14,576 bases of DNA. It comes from an uncultured Clostridia bacterium (GTDB lineage: Bacteria > Bacillota > Clostridia > TANB77 > CAG-508). Position 1 is the stretch's first letter; each line of letters starts with the position of its first letter. This document shows, piece after piece, positions 6,144 to 13,946 of the stretch. A program made the translations under genes and the position numbers. The DNA is taken from assembly GCA_944393345.1 (NCBI GenBank), contig CALXZW010000028.1, forward strand, positions 1 to 14,576. Direction: 5' to 3'. A model generated the notes under the pieces. The model was not told where the DNA came from. It saw only the letters and a list, made by a program, of their open reading frames with translations, and did not search any database.

Positions 6144-6935
6144 ATGGATAGTTTTGCAGAATATATTTTAAATGAACCTGATTTAGCTTCGAAAATGGAA
6201 ATAGTATATTATTTATCAAAAAAAACTAATATTTTTTTTGATAAAACAGTGATTTTTAAAACGGAAATATTAAGATTATTTTTAAATTATTCAAAAATAG
6301 AAGTTGATAATAATTTAATATTAACTGCTTCATTATTATGTAATTGTAAAAAGATAGACAATGCACAAGATTTAGACAGAGTTCATACATATGCTAAAGA
6401 TGGAGCAGATTATTTAAGTACTTTAGGGTTTGGAAAAAGATTTTGCAAAATTTGTGAACAAATAAATAGATATAGTGGAAGTAATCCAAGGGAAAAAGAA
6501 AGTGATATATTAGAATTAGTTGATCAATTTGGAGGTATGCTTTTAGATAGACCAGAAAGAATTGGATTTAAACCAGATGAAGCACTAGTTCTATTAGAGC
6601 ATAGAAATTTAAAAGATTTATATAATAGATATTTAACTGTATTTATAGATTTTGTAAATTATATAGAAACAATTCAAATGCATAGTTTAGTAAATATGAC
6701 AGCATTAAGAAGACTAGCTAAAATACTGTATGAATCAGATGGAATTGCTAATTATATAAAAAATATTATTTGGGAATACGAACCACAAGTAGATAAGCTA
6801 ATAAATGAAAATTTATCACACGAAATGTTTGAAAGTGTTGAAAATCCAAACAGACCATTGTTTAGTCAAGAGACTACACAAAAAATAATGAGTCATTTGG
6901 AAAGTTTAAAAAATGGAGTAGAAAGTAATCAATAA
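6144..6935 (+). CDS. Degenerate HD-GYP-like protein, probably not a phosphodiesterase
   Basis: The 263-residue product has the layout of an HD-GYP or HD-like all-helical domain. The segment at 79-96 (RVHTYAKDGADYLSTLGF) aligns with the second metal-binding region, and ILELVDQFGGMLLDRPERIGFKPDEAL at 122-147 aligns with the typical D-x-F-DALTSDRPYR...EEAL segment. However, where active proteins have the HD pair in LLHDIGK, this one has LLCNCKKID at 64-72, so Cys66-Asn67 replace His-Asp, and the GYP triad is not seen. His81 is kept. Catalysis by the standard bimetal mechanism therefore looks lost; a binding or scaffolding role is inferred. GGAGG precedes ATG 6144, and endonuclease Q follows 24 bases later in the same unit. 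Confidence 0.7.
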   Translation: MDSFAEYILNEPDLASKMEIVYYLSKKTNIFFDKTVIFKTEILRLFLNYSKIEVDNNLILTASLLCNCKKIDNAQDLDRVHTYAKDGADYLSTLGFGKRFCKICEQINRYSGSNPREKESDILELVDQFGGMLLDRPERIGFKPDEALVLLEHRNLKDLYNRYLTVFIDFVNYIETIQMHSLVNMTALRRLAKILYESDGIANYIKNIIWEYEPQVDKLINENLSHEMFESVENPNRPLFSQETTQKIMSHLESLKNGVESNQ

Positions 6936-6959
6936 TAGATAAAAAAGGATGGAATAAAA

Positions 6960-8147
6960 ATGTACGAAATATTTGCAGATTTACATGTACACATAGGAAG
7001 AAGTGAAAATGGAAAACCAATAAAAATAACTGCTGCAAGAAGTTTGAATTTTGCAAATATAGCAAAAGAATGTGCAGATAGAAAAGGAATAAATGTAGTA
7101 GGAATAATAGATTGTGCTTCACCTTATGTAATAGAAGACATTGAAAAATTTTTAAAAAGTGGAGAAGCATATGAATTAAAAGATGGAGGGATTATATATA
7201 AAGATAAAGTTTGTATATTATTAGGAAGCGAAGTTGAAACATCTGAAAAAGGAAGAAATGGGAAAAAAGGTAGTGCACATAATATATGTTTTTTTCCACA
7301 TTTAGAGGATATAAAACGATTTTCAAATGAAATGAGTAATCATATAAAAAACATAACACTAAGTACACAAAGGTCAGATTTATCTGGATATGAATTAATT
7401 GATATTGTAGAAAAATATAATGGTATATTAATACCAGCACATATATTTACACCATTTAAAAGTTATTATGGAAATTGTACAGATAGGCTTGAAGATATTT
7501 TTAAAGAAAAATATGATAAAATCTTTGCTGTAGAATTAGGTTTAAGTTCTGATACTTTTTTAGCAGATACAATATCTGAATTGGAAAATAAAACTTTTTT
7601 AACTAATTCAGATGCACATTCATTACCTAAAATAGCAAGAGAATATAATAAAATGCAAGTAGAAGATATATCTTTTAAAGAAATTGTAAAAGCATTAAAA
7701 AATGAAGATGGTAGAAAAATATTGGCAAATTATGGTTTAGATCCTAAACTGGGTAAATATCATAGAACATATTGTGATGACTGTGAAAAGACAATTGAAA
7801 CTAAAGAACCTGTAGAACGATGTCCTATGTGCAAAGGAACAAATGTAACGTTTGGAGTTTTTGATAGAATAGAATTGATAAAAGATAAAATAAACACACA
7901 AAGTCCTAAAAACAGACCTCCATATATATATCAAATACCATTAGGGTTTATTCCAGGTGTTGGAGGAAAAACTATAGAAAAATTATTGAATACATTTGAA
8001 ACAGAAATGAATATCTTACATAAATTAAATCAAGATGATATAGAAGCGGTTGTAGGAGAAAAAGTTGCAATAAATATTGTAAAAGCTAGAGAAGGGAAAA
8101 TGGAAGTTCACTCCGGAGGGGGAGGAAATTACGGAACAGTAAAATAA
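6960..8147 (+). CDS. Endonuclease Q (PHP-domain deaminated-DNA nuclease, YqxK-type)
   Basis: EndoQ nicks DNA 5' of deaminated bases (uracil, hypoxanthine, xanthine) and abasic sites, starting a repair route independent of glycosylases. The 395-residue length fits. The PHP metal site is visible: His9 and His11 in ADLHVHIGRS, Asp51 in IIDCAS, Glu91 in GSEVET, His161 in PAHIFTPF, and Asp218/His220 in NSDAHS. A four-Cys zinc finger follows (C272, C275, C288, C291), then a helix-hairpin-helix segment, IPGVGGKTIEKLL, at 331-343. The C-terminal GGGGNYG matches the usual Gly-rich end of the family. AAGGATGG lies before ATG 6960. It is followed by a terminator and by spoIIM and xerD, an order I recall as similar to the Bacillus yqxK-spoIIM-xerD neighbourhood. 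Confidence 0.92.
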   Translation: MYEIFADLHVHIGRSENGKPIKITAARSLNFANIAKECADRKGINVVGIIDCASPYVIEDIEKFLKSGEAYELKDGGIIYKDKVCILLGSEVETSEKGRNGKKGSAHNICFFPHLEDIKRFSNEMSNHIKNITLSTQRSDLSGYELIDIVEKYNGILIPAHIFTPFKSYYGNCTDRLEDIFKEKYDKIFAVELGLSSDTFLADTISELENKTFLTNSDAHSLPKIAREYNKMQVEDISFKEIVKALKNEDGRKILANYGLDPKLGKYHRTYCDDCEKTIETKEPVERCPMCKGTNVTFGVFDRIELIKDKINTQSPKNRPPYIYQIPLGFIPGVGGKTIEKLLNTFETEMNILHKLNQDDIEAVVGEKVAINIVKAREGKMEVHSGGGGNYGTVK

Positions 8148-8155
8148 AAAGTTCT

Positions 8156-8207
8156 AAAAATCTTCTTATCGAATACACATTATGTATAAAAGATAAGGAG
8201 ATTTTTA
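8156..8207 (+). terminator. Terminator hairpin after EndoQ that also holds the spoIIM ribosome binding site
   Basis: AAAAATCTTCTTATC (8156-8170) pairs with GATAAGGAGATTTTT (8192-8206), with one T-G wobble and a 21-base loop. The right arm contains AAGGAG, the Shine-Dalgarno of the ATG at 8210. Any transcript reading through from EndoQ would thus hide the spoIIM ribosome binding site. A weak -10-like TATAAA (8185-8190) lies in the loop. Confidence 0.7.
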
Positions 8208-8209
8208 TT

Positions 8210-8845
8210 ATGAAAAAGAAAAAAATAAAATTAATACAATTAATTAAAGGACATATTGAAAATAATATTAAAGAATATATAATAATATTATTAATATTTA
8301 TAATATGAATAATTATTGAAGTATTATTTATAAATAATGTACAATAAGAACAAAGAAACCAAATAAACGAATATGTTAACAATTTTATAACTAATTTTAA
8401 AAATGCACAGAATTTGGACAATGTAGAGTTGATAAAAACAAGTATAAAACAAAATATAATTTTAGGAATAGTAATGTGGTTTTTTGGAACAACTATTATA
8501 GGAATACCAGTAGTTTTAGGAATAGTACTGTATAGAGGATTTTGTCTAGGATATACAATATCAACATTTATAACAATTATGGGATTATCAAAAGGATTAT
8601 CTTTTATACTAATAACTTTAGTAATTCAAAATCTAATATTTATTCCAGCAATTTTAGGAATATCTGTTAGTGGAATTAAATTATATAAATCAATTACTAA
8701 GAACAAAGAAACAGAAAATATAAAAGTAGAAATGCTAAGACATACATTATTTTCTTTATTAATGATAATTTTGCTAATTTTATCTTCAACTGTTGAAACT
8801 TTTTTATCAACAAATATGTTAAAATTGACAATAAAATATTTTTAA
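8210..8845 (+). pseudogene. spoIIM: spoIIM, stage II sporulation protein M, with two in-frame nonsense codons
   Basis: From ATG 8210 (AAGGAG at 8195-8200) a single frame runs to TAA 8843 and encodes 211 codons, the normal SpoIIM size, but is broken by TGA at 8306 and TAA at 8345. There is no frameshift. The N-terminus (IKGHIENNIKEYIIILLIFII) and the C-terminal half (LYRGFCLGY, LVIQNLIFIPAIL, ending SSTVETFLSTNML) are typical of SpoIIM, a membrane protein of the SpoIID-SpoIIM-SpoIIP complex that remodels peptidoglycan during engulfment. The TGA stands where Gly (GGA) would be expected in the first helix, and the TAA where Glu (GAA) would fit; both are one base away. The remaining open frame from 8348 has no ATG start with a ribosome binding site. 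Family identity is firm; loss of function is likely unless the stops are sequencing errors. Confidence 0.85.
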
Positions 8846-8859
8846 AAAATTATTAAAAT

Positions 8860-8912
8860 CTATTTACTTTTTTATAATAGTTTGATATAACATATATGGT
8901 TTATGTAAATAG
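8860..8912. repeat. 8-bp inverted repeat flanking the xerD promoter
   Basis: CTATTTAC (8860-8867) is the exact reverse complement of GTAAATAG (8905-8912). The left copy covers most of the -35 and the right copy lies just past the predicted start. This could be a two-site operator or a coincidence in AT-rich DNA. Confidence 0.35.
8863..8891 (+). promoter_or_regulatory. Promoter of xerD
   Basis: TTTACT (8863-8868) and TATAAC (8886-8891) are separated by 17 bases, 45 bases before the ATG at 8937. Confidence 0.6.
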
Positions 8913-8936
8913 AATAAAAAGAGGTAGGGGAAATCA

Positions 8937-9818
8937 ATGGAAAGACAATTAAAGTTTTTTTTCAAATTTTTAGAAGAAGAAAAAAAAGTATCACAAAATA
9001 CATTACAATCATATCAAAGAGATTTAAAACAATTTAAAAGATATTTAGAAGCTTGCGAAATTCATTATAACAGAGTAAAACCAGAAGATATAAATGATTA
9101 CATAAAAGAACTACAAGAAGACGGGAAAAAAGCTTCAAGTATATCAAGATGTATAGCATCAATAAGATCTTTTTATCAATTTGTATTAAGAAATAAAAAA
9201 ATAAAAGAAGACCCAACAGCACATATTCAATCACCAAAAATTGAAAAAAGAATACCAAATGTATTAACTTCAAAAGAAGTTGAATTATTATTAGAACAAC
9301 CTAAAGATGTAGATTTAAAAGGAACTCGTGATAAAGCAATGCTTGAATTTGCTTATGCAACAGGAATGAGAGTAACAGAAATTATTTCCTTAAATATAGA
9401 TGATGTAAATTTAGATGAAGGTTTTGTTATTTGTAGAAATGGTAACAAACAAAGAAATATTCCTCTAGGAAATTTATCATTAAAAGCATTAAAAGAATAT
9501 ATAAAAGAAGCAAGAAACATTTTAATAAAAGATGATGACGAAAAAGCATTATTTGTAAATATAAATGGTGGAAGATTAACAAGACAAGGCTTTTGGAAAA
9601 TTATAAAATATTATAAAGAACAAGCACATATTACAAAAGATATAACACCACATGTATTAAGACATTCTTTTGCCACACATTTATTACAAAATGGAGCAGA
9701 CTTAAAAGCAATTCAAATGATGTTAGGACATTCAGATATTTCTTCAACACAAGTATATATGCAATTCCAAGATGATGGTTTAAAAGATATCTATAAAAAA
9801 GCTCATCCAAGAGCTTAA
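8937..9818 (+). CDS. xerD: Tyrosine recombinase XerD
   Basis: XerD works with XerC at the dif site near the replication terminus to resolve chromosome dimers. The 293-residue protein has an N-terminal SAM-like core-binding domain (1-105) and a C-terminal catalytic domain. The active-site set is complete: Arg145 in ATGMRVTEI, Lys171 in GNKQR, His239 and Arg242 in PHVLRHSFATHLL, His265 in LGHSDISST, and the nucleophile Tyr274 in TQVYMQ. It is called XerD rather than an integrase from its length, motif wording and position after spoIIM, which I recall as the Firmicutes location. GGTAGGGG is the ribosome binding site. It has its own promoter and terminator. XerC and dif are not in the window. Confidence 0.93.
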   Translation: MERQLKFFFKFLEEEKKVSQNTLQSYQRDLKQFKRYLEACEIHYNRVKPEDINDYIKELQEDGKKASSISRCIASIRSFYQFVLRNKKIKEDPTAHIQSPKIEKRIPNVLTSKEVELLLEQPKDVDLKGTRDKAMLEFAYATGMRVTEIISLNIDDVNLDEGFVICRNGNKQRNIPLGNLSLKALKEYIKEARNILIKDDDEKALFVNINGGRLTRQGFWKIIKYYKEQAHITKDITPHVLRHSFATHLLQNGADLKAIQMMLGHSDISSTQVYMQFQDDGLKDIYKKAHPRA

Positions 9819-9825
9819 AGTAAAG

Positions 9826-9866
9826 ACATTAATTTGTAGTAAACAACTATAGATTAATGTTTTTTT
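9826..9866 (+). terminator. Intrinsic terminator after xerD
   Basis: ACATTAAT (9826-9833) pairs with ATTAATGT (9853-9860). An inner TAGT/ACTA pairing (9837-9840 with 9846-9849) extends the hairpin. A run of seven T follows (9860-9866). Confidence 0.85.
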
Positions 9867-9884
9867 CTATTATAAAAAATTTAC

Positions 9885-9913
9885 TAGACAGTAACTAAAA
9901 AAAAAGATATAAT
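9885..9913 (+). promoter_or_regulatory. Promoter of the surface-glycopolymer unit
   Basis: TAGACA (9885-9890, one mismatch to TTGACA) and TATAAT (9908-9913) are separated by 17 bases, 27 bases before the ATG at 9941. No other clear promoter is seen before ruvB. Confidence 0.75.
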
Positions 9914-9940
9914 ATAGAAAATAGTAAAAAAGGTGAGTTT

Positions 9941-10417
9941 ATGAAAAAAAAAGTAATGTTTATTTCAAGTACAGGAGGACATTTAAATGAATTACTACAA
10001 TTATCTCCATTATTTGAAAAGTATGATTATTATATAATAACAGAAAAAGATAAAACAAATGAAAATTTAAAAGAAAAATATAAAGAAAAAATATATTTTC
10101 TACCATATGGGACAAGAGCGAAATTAGTAAAATACATATTTACATATATATATTTGTGTATAAAAACAATATATCTATATTTTAAAATAAGACCTAAAGC
10201 AATAGTAACAACAGGTACACACACAGCAGGCCCAATGTGTGTTTTAGGAAAAATTTTAGGGAGTAAAATTATATATATAGAGACATTTGCAAATACAAAT
10301 AAAAAAACAGCAACAGGTAGGCTTATATATCCAATAGCAGATTTATTTATAGTTCAATGGGAAGAAATGTTAAAATTATATCCAAAAGCAATATATGGAG
10401 GTTCGATTTTTTCATGA
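9941..10417 (+). CDS. PssD/Alg14-like glycosyltransferase subunit
   Basis: At 158 residues this is the membrane-anchor half of a split GT-B glycosyltransferase, as in bacterial PssD/Cps14F and eukaryotic Alg14. It has the Gly-rich loop STGGHLNELL at 10-19, a hydrophobic stretch around 62-82 that can sit in the membrane, IVTTGTHTAGPMC at 88-100, and IETFANTNKKTATGRLIYPIADLFIVQW at 113-140, all typical. By family it recruits the catalytic partner to a polyprenyl-linked or lipid sugar acceptor at the inner face of the membrane. The ribosome binding site is AAGGTGAG. Its stop overlaps the start of the partner gene (ATGA at 10414-10417), as expected for subunits made in equal amounts. Donor and acceptor sugars cannot be read from the sequence. 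Confidence 0.87.
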   Translation: MKKKVMFISSTGGHLNELLQLSPLFEKYDYYIITEKDKTNENLKEKYKEKIYFLPYGTRAKLVKYIFTYIYLCIKTIYLYFKIRPKAIVTTGTHTAGPMCVLGKILGSKIIYIETFANTNKKTATGRLIYPIADLFIVQWEEMLKLYPKAIYGGSIFS

Positions 10418-10896
10418 TTTTAGTATTATTAGGAACTCAAAATAATAGTTTTTACAGGCTATTAGAAGAAATTGATAAATTAATAAGTGAAAATATAATA
10501 AATGAAGAAGTTATAGTACAAAATGGCTATACAAAATATGAAACTCAAAATATGAAATTAATAGATTTTGTTTCTAAAGAAGAATTAGAAAAATTACTAG
10601 AAAATGCAGATTTAATAATTACTCATGGAGGAGTAGGTTCAATTATTATGTCTATAAAAAAAGGGAAAAAAGTAATTGCAATTCCAAGACTTCACAAATA
10701 TAGTGAACATGTAAATGATCATCAAAAAGAAATTGTAGAATTATTTAATAAAAAAGGATATATAATAGGTATCAATGAAGTAGAAGAATTAAAATCAGCT
10801 TTTTTAAAAATAGAAGAATTTAATCCAATTTCATACAAAGAAAATAATGAAAAAATGTTAAAAATAATAGAAGAATTTATTAAAAAAATAGAATAA
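10414..10896 (+). CDS. PssE/Alg13-like glycosyltransferase catalytic subunit
   Basis: The 160-residue product corresponds to the C-terminal half of GT28/MurG-like enzymes, as in PssE/Cps14G and Alg13, and binds the UDP-sugar donor. It begins MILVLLGTQNNSFYRLLEEI and contains THGGVGSI at 70-77 (donor diphosphate loop) and IPRLHKYSEHVNDHQKEIV at 90-108, the family hallmark. The frame is open further upstream (an ATG exists at 10357), but the start is set at 10414 because GGAGG at 10397-10401 precedes it, it overlaps the partner's stop, and the protein then begins exactly at the conserved LGTQ strand. It acts with the preceding PssD-like subunit. The LtaS-like gene follows after 12 bases. Confidence 0.88.
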   Translation: MILVLLGTQNNSFYRLLEEIDKLISENIINEEVIVQNGYTKYETQNMKLIDFVSKEELEKLLENADLIITHGGVGSIIMSIKKGKKVIAIPRLHKYSEHVNDHQKEIVELFNKKGYIIGINEVEELKSAFLKIEEFNPISYKENNEKMLKIIEEFIKKIE

Positions 10897-10908
10897 AGGA
10901 GAAACAAT

Positions 10909-12816
10909 GTGGCAATAAATGGAGCAAAAGAAAAAGTAAAAAACATATTATACAAAATATTTAATTCTATTTGGTTTCCAGTTATTATATGTATTCTTAT
11001 ATTTTTTAAAACAATATTATTTTATAATAATACAATAGCTATTAATGAAAAAATAAATATGGAAACAGTTTTAGGAACGATGTATTTTACAATTATTCTA
11101 GTATGTTTTTTAATTATTTTACCTAATAGAACAAGAATTATAAGTTCAATAATAATAAATATATTTATAAGTTTTTTGTTATTTGGAGATAATGCATATT
11201 ATACATATTCTAGTAGTGTTTTATCCATAGCCCAAATAACGAATTTACAATATGGCCAAGAAATATTAAGTACATTACCAATTGTGATACAATTAAAAAG
11301 TATATTATATTTTATAGACATAGTATTTATTATTGTTTTAATTATATTTAGGATTATAAAGATTGAAAAAAAAGTTTTAAAATCTAAAAAGCAATTAATT
11401 GGAAAATGTATTGTTGGAACTTTAGGTATAATAATCTTTTGTATAGTAGGTGTAAAATATGTTGAAAAAAGTAAAGATAATTCATTTAATAAAGATATAC
11501 AAATAAGACAAGCTACAATTTTAGGATATCATATCTATGATATTGAAAATGCAATAACAATAAAAAGTAATACAAAATATAAAAATTATGATGATATGAT
11601 AAAAGATTATAATGAATTAAAAGTAGATTATGATAAAAAATATGGGCAGGAAAGATATCCATTTAAAAATATTTTAGAACAAAAAAATATCATTATATTA
11701 CAATTAGAATCTATACAAGAATTTGTTGTAAACAAAGAAATAAATGGAAAACAAATAACTCCAAATTTAAATAAATTTTTAAATGAAAATATTGAAATTC
11801 AAAATATGAATATGCAGAGTTATTCTTCTACGGCGGATTCAGAACATTCAACAATTACATCTATTTATCCAATGGAAAATGGAATGTCTTTTAGTAAATA
11901 TTTTACAAATGATTATGATGATTTATTTAAAATATTTAAAGATAAAAATTATCATACATCATATATGCATGGGAATTATCCATATTTTTGGAATAGAGGT
12001 AATGTATATGGAAGATTAAATTTGGATGATTTAGTATTGATGGAACAATTTAATGATACTTCAGAAATTATAAATGGGTATTTATCAGATGAATTGTTAT
12101 ATAAACAGGCAGTAGATAAGTTAAAAGATTATGAAACCCCTTTTATAACATATATAGTATCTGCATCTTCTCATACAGGATTTACTTTAGATGGATTAAA
12201 AGATAGAAGCAAAATAAATATAGATGTTGGAAAATATAAAAATACTTTTTTTGGAAATTATTTAGAATCAGCTAATTATGCTGATTATGCATTTGGAATA
12301 TTTATAGACGAGTTAAAAAAGCAAGGATTATATGAAGATACGGCAATTTTAGTTTTTGGAGACCATAATGGAATGAATATGTATAATGAAGAAATGATAG
12401 ACTTTTTAGGATATACAGATTCGAATATTACAGATGTAGATTTAAAATTAAATTATACAAAAGTATTATGTGGATTAAAAATTCCTGGAATTTTTAATTT
12501 AAAATTAGAAAAACCAGTTAGTAAGTTAGATATAAAACCGACATTAGCATATATGTGCAATTTAGAAGATGGATTTTCATTAGGAACTAATATGTTTGCA
12601 TCTAAGGGCTTTGTATGTTTAAATAATGAAAGGATTATTACAAGTAGACACTATTATGATGAGAATTGGTATGATATAAAAACGGGAGAAAAAATAGATT
12701 TAGATAATATTGATAAAGATACAAAAGAATTATTGGATGAATACTATAATTATATGAAAATGGAATTAGAAATTTCAAATTCAGTTAGTGTTAATAATTT
12801 ACTTAAAGGTAAATAG
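10909..12816 (+). CDS. LtaS-like polyglycerol-phosphate (lipoteichoic acid) synthase
   Basis: This 635-residue enzyme has about five N-terminal membrane helices (20-36, 54-71, 76-93, 130-150, 165-183) and an extracytoplasmic sulfatase-fold domain (about 255-580). LtaS family enzymes move glycerol-phosphate from phosphatidylglycerol onto a glycolipid or growing chain. The metal and catalytic residues are visible: Glu267 in LQLESIQ, nucleophile Thr308 in SSTADSEHS, Trp361 in YFWNRG, His422 in SASSHTGF, and Asp485-His486 in VFGDHNGMN. The start is GTG 10909, with AGGAG at 10897-10901. An ATG at 10907 is out of frame and stops after three codons. Directly downstream of the split glycosyltransferase, it may build or decorate a polymer on that enzyme's product. 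The family is firm, but the exact polymer is not known. Confidence 0.9.
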   Translation: MAINGAKEKVKNILYKIFNSIWFPVIICILIFFKTILFYNNTIAINEKINMETVLGTMYFTIILVCFLIILPNRTRIISSIIINIFISFLLFGDNAYYTYSSSVLSIAQITNLQYGQEILSTLPIVIQLKSILYFIDIVFIIVLIIFRIIKIEKKVLKSKKQLIGKCIVGTLGIIIFCIVGVKYVEKSKDNSFNKDIQIRQATILGYHIYDIENAITIKSNTKYKNYDDMIKDYNELKVDYDKKYGQERYPFKNILEQKNIIILQLESIQEFVVNKEINGKQITPNLNKFLNENIEIQNMNMQSYSSTADSEHSTITSIYPMENGMSFSKYFTNDYDDLFKIFKDKNYHTSYMHGNYPYFWNRGNVYGRLNLDDLVLMEQFNDTSEIINGYLSDELLYKQAVDKLKDYETPFITYIVSASSHTGFTLDGLKDRSKINIDVGKYKNTFFGNYLESANYADYAFGIFIDELKKQGLYEDTAILVFGDHNGMNMYNEEMIDFLGYTDSNITDVDLKLNYTKVLCGLKIPGIFNLKLEKPVSKLDIKPTLAYMCNLEDGFSLGTNMFASKGFVCLNNERIITSRHYYDENWYDIKTGEKIDLDNIDKDTKELLDEYYNYMKMELEISNSVSVNNLLKGK

Positions 12817-12845
12817 ATGGACAATATGAGGAGGGTAAAAAGTAA

Positions 12846-13850
12846 ATGGATGAAGAAAGAATAATAAGTCCAGAATTAGAAAATAAAGGTGAAGAAAGAT
12901 TAGAAAATTCATTAAGACCAAAAACATTAGATGAATATATAGGACAAGATAAAATAAAAGAGAATATGAAAGTCTATATAGAAGCAGCAAAAAAAAGAGG
13001 TGAACCTTTAGATCATTGTTTATTCTATGGACCACCAGGACTAGGAAAAACTACATTGTCTAATATTATTTCGAATGAGATGAATTCAAATATAAAGATA
13101 ACTTCAGGGCCAGCAATTGAAAAACCTGGAGATTTAGCAGCATTACTTACAAACCTTTCAGAATTTGATGTGTTATTTATAGATGAAATTCATAGATTAA
13201 GCAAAAGTGTAGAAGAAATACTATATCCAGCATTAGAAGACTATACATTAGACATTATCATCGGAAAAGGACCAAGCGCAAGATCAATAAGATTGGATTT
13301 GCCTAAATTCACATTGATAGGAGCCACTACTAAAGCAGGTTCGCTTACTACACCATTAAGAGATAGATTTGGAATAGTACATAGATTAGAATTATATAAC
13401 ACAGAAGATTTAACTAAAATAGTAAAAAGGTCAAGTAAAATATTAGAAGTAGAAATAGAAGAAGAAGCGGCAAAAGAGATCGCTAGAAGATCAAGAGGAA
13501 CACCAAGAATTGCTAATAGATTATTAAAAAGAGTAAGAGATTATGCAGCAGTTTTAGGAGATGGAAATATTACATTAAAAATAACTAAACATGCATTAAA
13601 TAAATTAGAAATAGATGAATTAGGGCTAGATGAAACAGATAGAAAATTATTAGATGTTATGATAACACAATATGCAGGAAAGCCAGTAGGAATAGAAGCA
13701 TTATCAGCAACAGTGGGAGAAGAAGTAGACACAATAGAAGATGTCTATGAACCATATTTAATACAATTAGGTTTTATAGCAAGAACATTAAGGGGAAGAA
13801 TGGTATTACCACCTGCATATAAACATTTAGGTTATGAAATGTCTAATTAG
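12846..13850 (+). CDS. ruvB: Holliday junction branch migration ATPase RuvB
   Basis: RuvB is the hexameric motor that, with RuvA, moves Holliday junctions during recombinational repair. The 334-residue length is standard. Domains are an AAA+ core with Walker A GPPGLGKTT (62-70), Walker B LFIDEIHRL (110-118), the RuvB signature GATTKAGSLTTPLRDRFG (159-176, with the arginine-finger region), a sensor-2 helix near GTPRIANRLLKRVRDYA, and a C-terminal winged helix ending GRMVLPPAYKHLGY. AGGAGG at 12829-12834 precedes ATG 12846. ruvA, often the upstream neighbour, is not here; instead ruvB follows the LtaS-like gene by 29 bases with no terminator, so it may be read from the surface-polymer promoter. 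Confidence 0.96.
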   Translation: MDEERIISPELENKGEERLENSLRPKTLDEYIGQDKIKENMKVYIEAAKKRGEPLDHCLFYGPPGLGKTTLSNIISNEMNSNIKITSGPAIEKPGDLAALLTNLSEFDVLFIDEIHRLSKSVEEILYPALEDYTLDIIIGKGPSARSIRLDLPKFTLIGATTKAGSLTTPLRDRFGIVHRLELYNTEDLTKIVKRSSKILEVEIEEEAAKEIARRSRGTPRIANRLLKRVRDYAAVLGDGNITLKITKHALNKLEIDELGLDETDRKLLDVMITQYAGKPVGIEALSATVGEEVDTIEDVYEPYLIQLGFIARTLRGRMVLPPAYKHLGYEMSN

Positions 13851-13946
13851 GGATATTTCCTTTTAGATATTTTGTATCGGTTAGGGACACATTTAAAAAT
13901 ATTAAAATGCAAAAAATATAAATAAAAGTAACTGGAGTTGAGTTGA

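Noticed and set aside
8306..8347. Recoding of the stops in spoIIM (TGA as Gly, Trp or Sec)
   Set aside because: TGA ends several other genes here, and a TAA also interrupts the same frame. No SECIS-like structure was recognised. Nonsense mutation is simpler.
8414..8845. A separate 143-residue membrane protein starting at TTG 8414
   Set aside because: It is the same frame as the SpoIIM sequence upstream, with no ribosome binding site at 8414. It is the remainder of the broken gene.
10357..10413. Upstream start for the PssE-like subunit
   Set aside because: It would overlap the PssD-like gene by about 60 bases and add residues outside the family. GGAGG and the ATGA overlap support 10414.
13851..13946. 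preQ1 riboswitch or promoter before queH
   Set aside because: No preQ1 stem and A-rich pseudoknot tail can be seen, and no -35/-10 pair with proper spacing was found. The phrase CGGTTAGGGACAC stands out but could not be assigned.
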